A DNA stretch of 64,000 nucleotides, taken from Massilibacteroides vaginae (GTDB taxonomy: Bacteria > Bacteroidota > Bacteroidia > Bacteroidales > Tannerellaceae). Below the pieces are notes generated by a model that saw nothing but the letters and a program-made list of their open reading frames with translations, was not told the origin of the DNA and did not search any database. A program made the position numbers and the translations under genes. Numbering within the stretch: the stretch's first letter is position 1; every line of letters starts with the position of its first letter. The stretch spans positions 1,076,263 through 1,140,262 of the forward strand of contig NZ_FXDJ01000009.1 of NCBI RefSeq assembly GCF_900178525.1, given 5' to 3'. Below, piece after piece: positions 25,372 through 32,410 of this stretch.

Positions 25372-26889
25372 TTAGGGCAAGGTGACGGTAAATAATGGAT
25401 TGGGCACGTGTTGTTCTTGGATTATATTGGTCATTTGGGTTACGATTTCGGGATGGTTTTTTGCTACATCATTGTCTTCGTGTATATCTGTAGCTAAATT
25501 GTATAAATATGGTTGTCCTTTTTTTACTAACAGCTTCCAGTCTGCCCTACGGACCGCTATCTGATTTGTTTCTTCGAACTCCCAATATAAAAAATCGTGT
25601 TTCTTTTGGTCTTCTTTGCCTAATAATGTGGGGGCAAATGAGATGCCGTCAAAATAATCTATTGCTTTTTTCTTGTTCGTATATTTCTTGACATAGTTTT
25701 TTACACCTGTTAGTTCACAGAAAGTCGGCATTAAATCATAAAATGCCAATTGATGGTCGTTGGTTGTATTTGCAGGTACTTTTTCGGGCCAGCGTACAAT
25801 AAATGGAACGCGGATACCTCCCTCATGGCATTGACGTTTTAAGCCGCGTAATTTTCCGTCCCGACCAAAAAATTTCGGATCAGCTCCGCCTTCTTCGTGT
25901 GGTCCGTTGTCGCTGGTGAAGATCACGATTGTATTATTATCCAACCCTTTTTCTTTCAGTTTCTTGAATACCTCTCCTACGTAATGGTCTAATCGAGTGA
26001 TCATTCCGGCAAACTGAGCATGCGTATGTACAGACGCATTGTAACGAGAACCTTCACTCCCTCCCCAGGTTTTGTCTTCAAAAAACAGTTTTTTGTAATT
26101 CAATAGAATGGAATCTTCGGGTTGAACTAACTCGGCATGTGGCAGGGTATACGTAAATATACCGAAAAAAGGTTGTTTTTCGTTCTGTTTATCCAACCAG
26201 TTCATGGCTTCCTGATGAATAATATCTGCCGAATATTGCGGTCTTTTGTAATAATCTTTACCATACATCGGGTGGTTGATGTTTTCTTCCAAAACAAGAC
26301 GAACCACAGCGGTATCACCTATTGATTTACTGTAACGATTCAGAAAATTGGGGTAATATAAATGTGCCTGAAACTGGCAGATATAACCGAAAAACTCGTC
26401 AATTCCACGCTTGTCGGGTGTGGATACAGAGCCTTCGTAACCACCTGCCCACTTACCAAACATACCCGTCGTATATCCCTGATCTTTCATTATTTCAGGA
26501 ATTATTACATGCTCCGGATCGTAAGGATGCTGTCCGACTACAGAAAAGTCTTCGTTATTTCCATACTTCACAATTGGTGAATCGCGCCAATATTCCTTAT
26601 TTCCCCTAACCTCCGTATGTCCGGAATGCTGTCCTGTCATAAAACAAGCGCGTGAAGGTGCGCTTACCGGACTTCCCGCGTAAGCTTGTGTAAAACGCAT
26701 ACCTTCTTTTGCCATATTATCAATGTGCGGCGTATTGATATAGGCCTGACCATAGCAACCCAAATCGGCATAGCCCATATCATCACACATAATATAAATA
26801 ATATTAGGCTTAGGCGATTTTTGCGCATGAGCTCCTGAGGCAGAAAGAGCAAATCCACTACTGAGTATAACGAGGCTTCGGATTTTCAT
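25372..26889 (-). CDS. Exported sulfatase, serine-type active site
   Basis: Sulfatases hydrolyse sulfate esters using a formylglycine made from Cys or Ser. This 505-residue protein has a signal peptide (about 1-22), the metal-binding IMCDDMGYADLGCYG, and the active-site motif S76-A-P-S-R80 inside SPVSAPSRACFMTG. Ser76 is the predicted formylglycine precursor, so an anSME-type maturase is expected elsewhere. TSDNGPHEEGG carries further metal ligands. It fits the S1 family; the subfamily cannot be told by eye. It is downstream of a Tat-exported isomerase in what looks like a separate unit from the susCD genes. A 19-bp hairpin precedes the gene. The substrate is probably a sulfated glycan. Confidence 0.92.
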   Translation of the reverse strand: MKIRSLVILSSGFALSASGAHAQKSPKPNIIYIMCDDMGYADLGCYGQAYINTPHIDNMAKEGMRFTQAYAGSPVSAPSRACFMTGQHSGHTEVRGNKEYWRDSPIVKYGNNEDFSVVGQHPYDPEHVIIPEIMKDQGYTTGMFGKWAGGYEGSVSTPDKRGIDEFFGYICQFQAHLYYPNFLNRYSKSIGDTAVVRLVLEENINHPMYGKDYYKRPQYSADIIHQEAMNWLDKQNEKQPFFGIFTYTLPHAELVQPEDSILLNYKKLFFEDKTWGGSEGSRYNASVHTHAQFAGMITRLDHYVGEVFKKLKEKGLDNNTIVIFTSDNGPHEEGGADPKFFGRDGKLRGLKRQCHEGGIRVPFIVRWPEKVPANTTNDHQLAFYDLMPTFCELTGVKNYVKKYTNKKKAIDYFDGISFAPTLLGKEDQKKHDFLYWEFEETNQIAVRRADWKLLVKKGQPYLYNLATDIHEDNDVAKNHPEIVTQMTNIIQEQHVPNPLFTVTLP

Positions 26890-26911
26890 TATTATTGTGG
26901 TTTTGTATGGC

Positions 26912-26960
26912 TTTATTCTATCTTCTCCGGATCTTGTGTAGACCGGGAAGATAGGATAAA
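26912..26960. other. Intercistronic hairpin between isomerase and sulfatase genes
   Basis: The left arm (26912-26930, TTTATTCTATCTTCTCCGG) and right arm (26943-26960, CCGGGAAGATAGGATAAA) pair over 17 positions with one wobble-type mismatch and one bulge, and a 12-nt loop. No T-run follows on the minus strand, so it suits mRNA processing or stability better than termination. Confidence 0.55.
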
Positions 26961-26996
26961 ACCAAAATAAAGACTGGTACTTACTGTTTTACAGAT

Positions 26997-27875
26997 TTAA
27001 ACATCGCAAATACGGATACATTTTTCAAGAGAAGCGATTTTGTCTTCTTGTTTAGGAACAAATTCCTGACCTACAAAACCTTTGTAGCCGGTATCTACAA
27101 TCGCTTTCATGATGGCAGGATAATATAATTCCTGTGTTTCGTCTATTTCCGCACGACCCGGATTACCGCCGGTATGGATATGCGAGAAGTAGCTGTGATA
27201 TTTTCGAATATTTTCGATGATATTGCCTTCCATAATCTGCATGTGATAGATATCATAAAGAAGTTTGAAGTTATCTGAACCTACCCTGCGGCAAAGCTCT
27301 ACTCCCCAGATTGTATGGTCGCAGAGATAATCTTTATGCCCTACGCTATTTAATAATTCCATGGTTAGCACCACACCGTGTTTTTCAGCGATTGGAGTAA
27401 TGCGTTTCAGTCCTTTCGCGCAATTTTCCCAGCCCTGAAGGTCGGTCAGTCCGTTTCTTCTCCCCGAGAAGCAAATCAGGTTTGTGAGTCCGGCTTCGGC
27501 CACCATAGGAATTACTTTTTCGTAGCTTTCCACTAACTCATCGTGCAAAGAAGGATCGGCAAAACCCCGGTCTATACCCAATCCTGCACCCTGAGCCATA
27601 GCCACAGTCAATCCATTTTGTTTTACGATTGGCCAGTCTTTCGGATCAAGTAATTCGATAGACTCTATACCTATTTTTTTGCATATTTTACAGAACTCAT
27701 CGAGCTCGTAACTGCCAAAACACCATTTACTTACCGAGTGGCGAATGTTTCCTTTCAGCGCCAGCTTTGTGGTTTGCTCTGTTGCGGGAACAGCAGCTTC
27801 TAGTCCGGAAACAGCCAAAGCAGCACTTCCGGCCAGCACACTCTTAATAGCAGCTCTTCTTGAAATGTTTTTCAT
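26997..27875 (-). CDS. Tat-exported sugar-phosphate isomerase/epimerase-type TIM barrel
   Basis: A protein of 292 residues starting MKNISRRAAIKSVLAGSAAL, a twin-arginine signal (SRRAAIK) followed by a hydrophobic helix. The rest is an AP-endonuclease-2 type TIM barrel: SKWCFGSYELDEF, VLTMELLNSVGHKDYLCDHT, KLLYDIYHMQIMEG, HIHTGGNPGR and FVGQEFVP. Glu, Asp, His and Glu in these strands are the usual metal ligands. The nearest named group is hydroxypyruvate isomerase-like, but periplasmic members probably act on other sugars. It starts a unit with the sulfatase, after the terminator of the susCD operon. A -7 element (TATATTTG, reverse of 27916-27923) lies upstream. Confidence 0.85.
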   Translation of the reverse strand: MKNISRRAAIKSVLAGSAALAVSGLEAAVPATEQTTKLALKGNIRHSVSKWCFGSYELDEFCKICKKIGIESIELLDPKDWPIVKQNGLTVAMAQGAGLGIDRGFADPSLHDELVESYEKVIPMVAEAGLTNLICFSGRRNGLTDLQGWENCAKGLKRITPIAEKHGVVLTMELLNSVGHKDYLCDHTIWGVELCRRVGSDNFKLLYDIYHMQIMEGNIIENIRKYHSYFSHIHTGGNPGRAEIDETQELYYPAIMKAIVDTGYKGFVGQEFVPKQEDKIASLEKCIRICDV

Positions 27876-27915
27876 TTGTTTTTATTTTATGATTTAAGTA
27901 CTAATGTCTTAGCTA

Positions 27916-27923
27916 CAAATATA
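27916..27923 (-). promoter_or_regulatory. Candidate -7 element for the isomerase-sulfatase unit
   Basis: TATATTTG on the minus strand, 41 bp before the isomerase ATG and after the susCD-operon terminator, supports a separate promoter. The nearest TTTG is 15 bp away, shorter than usual. Confidence 0.35.
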
Positions 27924-27949
27924 GGAAAATAGTATGAACAAAATAGTAG

Positions 27950-27986
27950 AAAAAAACGCGCCCTTCTTTTCTTTGAAGAGCGCGTT
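27950..27986 (-). terminator. Intrinsic terminator ending the susCD-GH30-susE operon
   Basis: AACGCGCCCTTC (27955-27966) pairs with GAAGAGCGCGTT (27975-27986) with one mismatch and an 8-nt loop; on the minus strand the stem runs into seven Ts. It lies 32 bp after the stop of the SusE/F-like gene. Confidence 0.8.
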
Positions 27987-28017
27987 CATAATAGAAATAC
28001 AATTCTTTATTCGAATG

Positions 28018-29346
28018 CTATTCCTTTGTAACGATCAGGAGTGCTTTATCATTTCCTTCACTAAGATCAACCGTTAGGATATAACGGGCTCCGGTTTCGA
28101 GCACTTTCCCTTCTTGTATTCCCAGATTTCCGGGGTCTCTGCCATTGGTGCCATCTCCCACAAAGATCAGATCGCTTTCAGTACGAAGCGTTTCATTCTT
28201 ATATTCACCTCCCCAACCTTTCTGATGGAAAAATTTGAAGTTGATATCATTCGCTTTTATTGTCTTTCCGGCTTCTACTACGATGCTGTATTTTTTATTA
28301 CCCATCGGAGCCATGCATAGCGCTTTGTTGGTATCCCATCCTACAGCGTTCGTGCTTACAGACGGTTTTCCTATACCATCACCGATAATCCATAGTGCAC
28401 CTGATCCATCAGCTTGTAATGAAGCCGGATCCTTTCCTGATAATGCTTCCACAACTAAATAACTAAGCGATGTATTGGCCGTAATTCTGTATGATCCGTC
28501 GATAGGCATAAAGCTTAACTCACCGGCTTCATCGGTTTTAAAGAAGCTTGGGTCTATCCACCAGCTGTTAAAATCTTCAAACCCTTCTACGGTTACTTTA
28601 TCGCCTTGTTTTAAGGAAAGATCGATTGCGTAGTTCGAATCGTCCACACGTTGCATTACTTGCCCGTTTACGGTATAAGCGATAATAAATGGAGCAGCAG
28701 TATAGTCAAGTGAATTAAACGTAATTGTATATTCGCCTCCGGTAGTATTTGAAAATGGAATTCTATCTGTTGTAGCTTCTACGATAGCATCATTACTCCA
28801 TCCGAATGTGATTTCGTTTCCGTTATCACCCATTGCCGGGCTTTTAAAATAGCCCTTTATTTTCTGTGGAAATGTTGCTGTAACGGCATAACTATATGCG
28901 GCGGAACGCTCCATGCGGTATTCACCCTTTTCAGATACAAAAGTAAGATAAGGGAAGTCCGGACGTGAAACCGCTACTTCATATACTTCTTCTGTAGTGG
29001 TAAAGTTTATGTTCTGTAAAATGAACTTCAGATTGGCTTTACCATTTGGTATATTTGCGTAATAGGGAACGTGTATCTTGCCGTTGTAGGTACCGTTTGT
29101 TTTTGTACGGATAACAGTTTCAGATACTTTCTCATCATTAAAGAACAATTGTGCTTTCACCGTAGACAAGGGAACACTGGCATCTTCAACATTAACATCG
29201 AATGCAAGGCTATCGCCCATATACGCGCTGCCAATAGTTGTCTGAATTTTCATTACCGGATTCCCCGGATTTTTATCATCGTCATCACATGCGGTTATAA
29301 ATAATGAACCACAGAAGAATAAGACTAATCCAATATATTTTTTCAT
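28018..29346 (-). CDS. SusE/SusF-like surface glycan-binding lipoprotein
   Basis: A protein of 442 residues with a lipoprotein signal ending LFITAC20-DDDD, the acidic residues after the lipidated cysteine being typical of surface-exported Bacteroidetes lipoproteins. The remainder looks like tandem beta-sandwich domains: an Ig-like N-terminal part (VKAQLFFNDEKVSETVIRT) and C-terminal SusE/F-type parts with SYRITANTSLSYLVVEA, GDGIGKPSV and FKFFHQKGWGGEYKN. It is last in the operon SusC-SusD-GH30-SusE-like, the usual position for a second glycan-binding protein. Function should be to hold glycan at the surface; the ligand is unknown. Confidence 0.78.
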   Translation of the reverse strand: MKKYIGLVLFFCGSLFITACDDDDKNPGNPVMKIQTTIGSAYMGDSLAFDVNVEDASVPLSTVKAQLFFNDEKVSETVIRTKTNGTYNGKIHVPYYANIPNGKANLKFILQNINFTTTEEVYEVAVSRPDFPYLTFVSEKGEYRMERSAAYSYAVTATFPQKIKGYFKSPAMGDNGNEITFGWSNDAIVEATTDRIPFSNTTGGEYTITFNSLDYTAAPFIIAYTVNGQVMQRVDDSNYAIDLSLKQGDKVTVEGFEDFNSWWIDPSFFKTDEAGELSFMPIDGSYRITANTSLSYLVVEALSGKDPASLQADGSGALWIIGDGIGKPSVSTNAVGWDTNKALCMAPMGNKKYSIVVEAGKTIKANDINFKFFHQKGWGGEYKNETLRTESDLIFVGDGTNGRDPGNLGIQEGKVLETGARYILTVDLSEGNDKALLIVTKE

Positions 29347-29367
29347 AATGAACTCTAATTAAAAAGG

Positions 29368-30858
29368 TTATTTTTTCCAACGAAACGAAACCACCGATTT
29401 GGCAGGTGCATTGTATGTGAAATTCTGTTTGCCATCATTTACAACAATATTTTTTGCCTCTTCCGATTTATTGAGAAGAACAAAGGCATACGATCCGTCT
29501 GTATTCTCAAAGGCCGAATAAACAACGCCATTAGTATACCCTTTGGCACCTATACGTGTTGCCCCCGGTTTAACTACCGACGAAAGATGTCCGGTGATGT
29601 AATAATGTGAATTACGTGTAATTGTTTTAAAGTCGGAACGGTCAATGTCTACCGCGCCATAACAAGTCTGACAGCCTCCGTCCCGATTCGGTCCGCGTTC
29701 GCTATCCAACATCAGGTTCCATACAATAACCGCTTTACACCAATTATTAATCGTGCCCAGCGCAACTTGCTCCATGTCTTCTATTAAGCGAACAGATAAA
29801 TTTTTTCCGTCATTCCAAGTCCCGATCGATGTTTCGGTAAAGATCAATTCTTTGTCCGGTTGCTTATTGTAAACATCTAAAAGCTCGTCTTTATCTCCTC
29901 CATAATTATGATAAGCGGCTCCGTCTACAAACGAAGAGGCAACAGCATCTTCATAGATACGTACCGGATAATCATTCTGATCGGTTATATTGTCGTAATT
30001 GAAGTTGTGGTCGAACAGGTAAATCTTCGTGCCGGGGGCAGATTCTTTCACTTTAGGACCGAGAGCTTCTTTTATAAACGCTAATTGCTCTTGCCAACTC
30101 ATGTATAAAGAAGCAGAATTACCCCTGTTTAATGGCTCATTTTGCGGTGTGATGGCATAAATAGGAATTCCTTTATCCTGCATGGCGTGTATCCACTTTA
30201 CAAAATAAGTAGCATAATCCTGATAATAGGCAGGGTTCAATTGTCCGCTTGTCCAGGATTCAAACGGTTTTAACTCCGTTAGGTTATTTACTTTCATCCA
30301 TGGAGGACATGTCCAGGGCGATCCTAAGATTTTCACATTTGGGTTGATCGTGAGGATCTCTTTTAAAACAGGGATAACGTACTTATTCTCTTCGTCTTGT
30401 AAGGCGAAATTTTCAATACCCGGTTTGTCACAACACGTATACTCACTCAATGAAAAGTCCGAACAACCGATAGCAATCCGGATATAACTTTGTCCCATCC
30501 CTTCCGTTTCAGAAAAGGTTTCTTTCAGGAATTTGGTTCTATCTTCGGCTTTCATCTGCAGTAGATTGAAACTTGTTGACCCTGTAATAGCAGCACCGAA
30601 ACCATCCATCGTCTGATAGCGTGTAGCCGGATCGAGTGTAATAGTCAAAGGAGACATGCTGGGTTCAGCGTTGAACTTGACTTCCTGTTTTGCAAAATCA
30701 AAACTCCGGTTGTTTGTTGTAACATAGGCAACAACTTCGCCTGTTGTTTCTGCCGGAGGATCGATTGGTTTTTCTTTTCCTCCGGATGAATCGCTTCCAC
30801 AGGCATTCATTGTTACTATTGTAGAAAGAAGCAAAAGGAATATATTTTTATGTACCAT
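29368..30858 (-). CDS. Glycoside hydrolase family 30 lipoprotein
   Basis: A protein of 496 residues with the lipobox VTMNAC20-GSDSSGG. GH30 retaining hydrolases use two glutamates on an (alpha/beta)8 barrel with a beta side domain. Here the acid/base is E241 in ITPQNEP and the nucleophile E342 in ELIFTETSIGTW; QTMDGFGAAITGSTSFNLL near residue 82 and PWTCPPWMK near 181 are the other hallmarks. The C-terminal beta domain ends SVVSFRWKK. Known activities include beta-1,6-glucanase, glucosylceramidase, xylosidase and fucosidase. Bacteroides GH30_3 endo-beta-1,6-glucanases sit in loci with the same gene order, so a beta-1,6-glucan is my best guess; a sulfated or fucosylated glycan is possible given the nearby sulfatase. 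It is cotranscribed with susCD. Confidence 0.9.
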   Translation of the reverse strand: MVHKNIFLLLLSTIVTMNACGSDSSGGKEKPIDPPAETTGEVVAYVTTNNRSFDFAKQEVKFNAEPSMSPLTITLDPATRYQTMDGFGAAITGSTSFNLLQMKAEDRTKFLKETFSETEGMGQSYIRIAIGCSDFSLSEYTCCDKPGIENFALQDEENKYVIPVLKEILTINPNVKILGSPWTCPPWMKVNNLTELKPFESWTSGQLNPAYYQDYATYFVKWIHAMQDKGIPIYAITPQNEPLNRGNSASLYMSWQEQLAFIKEALGPKVKESAPGTKIYLFDHNFNYDNITDQNDYPVRIYEDAVASSFVDGAAYHNYGGDKDELLDVYNKQPDKELIFTETSIGTWNDGKNLSVRLIEDMEQVALGTINNWCKAVIVWNLMLDSERGPNRDGGCQTCYGAVDIDRSDFKTITRNSHYYITGHLSSVVKPGATRIGAKGYTNGVVYSAFENTDGSYAFVLLNKSEEAKNIVVNDGKQNFTYNAPAKSVVSFRWKK

Positions 30859-30877
30859 AATTTATTTAAATAGTGTA

Positions 30878-32398
30878 TTAATAACCGGGGTTCTGAATCA
30901 GATTTTCATTTTGATCGATCGCTCCCTGAGGAATCGGCAACCGATAGGAATTCTGATCATAAGGATATACTTGAGCCTTACGTCCTGAATCTTTGGCATA
31001 GACAGCGTTCATAACCTCTTCTACTTTGTCTAAGCGAACAAGGTCAAACCAGCGTTGTGCTTCAAAGGCCAATTCCAAACGACGTTCGTGAAGCAAAGCA
31101 TCCAGCATTTTATTCTTATCAGCTCTGGTTCCGGCAGATAGTTTTCCAAGTCCTACCCTTGCTCTTATCTGGTCAATGATATCGGCTGCACCTTGCAAAT
31201 CTACATTATTTCCCATGATCAGTGCTTCAGCCTTCAATAATAAGACATCGGCATAGCGGAATTTAATAAGACTGCTGTAAGAAGAACGGCATTTGTACAT
31301 AAACGGATAATGATCGGATGGATAATAATAACTCCATGTGCAGGAGTAATAAACCACAGATTCATTAAAACGAACCATATCACCTTCTTTTGTATAGGCA
31401 TTGATCAGGTCTCTTGAAGGAGTTACCCATTTGCCCCAACTAAATTGCGTATCCCAGTTAACAAGGTCACGACCAAACATCCAGGTACACCAGTTTCCAC
31501 TACCGGCGAAAAATTGTGCTTCTAAAATTGATTCGGATGTATTTCTTTTGCGTGCGTCGGTCACGTCGTCATTCATTCCGAACAAGTCTTTAAAGTCAGC
31601 CACAAGTGAAGGTCCATCAGCCGCTACTGCATTACAATACTCGATTACTTTTGCATAATCGCGCAATGGTTTTTCCGCGTAAACTTTGGCCAGTAATGTA
31701 CGGGCAACCGTTTTTGTAAATAACGTTTTATCAGCAGCGTTGTACTTCGGAGCAGTCTGAATAGCTTCTAATAGATCCTTTTCAATCTGTTTGTAAGCTT
31801 CTTCTTCAGTGCTTTGTTTCGGAAAATACTGAGGATACACTTCACCGATAGTTTCCGAAGTAATGTCTCCGGCTTCTGTCGTGATCACGGGGATATCTCC
31901 CCATAAACGAACCATATCAAACCATATCAAAGCACGAAAAATCTTCGCTTCCGCTTTGTATTGTTCCTTCTCCACGCTTGTTAACAAGGGATCGGATACG
32001 GAGTCAATATGAATAATCAGTTTATTAGCACGTGCTACATCTTCCAGATATCTATCCCAGTCGCGTTTAATAACGGAGTTTGATCCTTCGATTGAATTAT
32101 CTTCGTAGGGTAGAATTTCCGCACCTGTTGATCCGGCATAGGCGTTGTCTGAATGCGTTTCGGCAATCAACAACTGATCCATATACCAATGTTCTTGGCG
32201 GTCACGCATTTGATTGTAAAGTGTTTTCAAATGACTTTCAACCGCAGCTTTATCTTTAAAGACAACCTTCTTTCCCGAATCAGTAATGCCTTCCGTTACA
32301 TCCGAATAGGCATCTAACGGATCATAGTCCAATGAGCATGAACCTGCGGCTAAAAGCAGTCCGCAACATAATCCTTTAAAAATATATGTAAGTTTCAT
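30878..32398 (-). CDS. SusD-like outer-membrane glycan-binding lipoprotein
   Basis: SusD partners SusC, forming the lid of the glycan importer. The 506-residue protein has the lipobox AAGSC21-SLDYDP, helical TPR-like segments (RANKLIIHIDSV, AEAKIFRALIWFDMVRLWGD) and the family's C-terminal signature MLDALLHERRLELAFEAQRW followed by FDLVRL. The terminal region has YRLPIPQGAIDQNENLIQNP. It begins 12 bp after the susC stop. I use ATG 32398; a TTG at 32407 is in frame but less likely. Adjacent GH30 and SusE-like genes support glycan uptake. Confidence 0.95.
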   Translation of the reverse strand: MKLTYIFKGLCCGLLLAAGSCSLDYDPLDAYSDVTEGITDSGKKVVFKDKAAVESHLKTLYNQMRDRQEHWYMDQLLIAETHSDNAYAGSTGAEILPYEDNSIEGSNSVIKRDWDRYLEDVARANKLIIHIDSVSDPLLTSVEKEQYKAEAKIFRALIWFDMVRLWGDIPVITTEAGDITSETIGEVYPQYFPKQSTEEEAYKQIEKDLLEAIQTAPKYNAADKTLFTKTVARTLLAKVYAEKPLRDYAKVIEYCNAVAADGPSLVADFKDLFGMNDDVTDARKRNTSESILEAQFFAGSGNWCTWMFGRDLVNWDTQFSWGKWVTPSRDLINAYTKEGDMVRFNESVVYYSCTWSYYYPSDHYPFMYKCRSSYSSLIKFRYADVLLLKAEALIMGNNVDLQGAADIIDQIRARVGLGKLSAGTRADKNKMLDALLHERRLELAFEAQRWFDLVRLDKVEEVMNAVYAKDSGRKAQVYPYDQNSYRLPIPQGAIDQNENLIQNPGY

Positions 32399-32410
32399 AG
32401 TAGTCAATTA

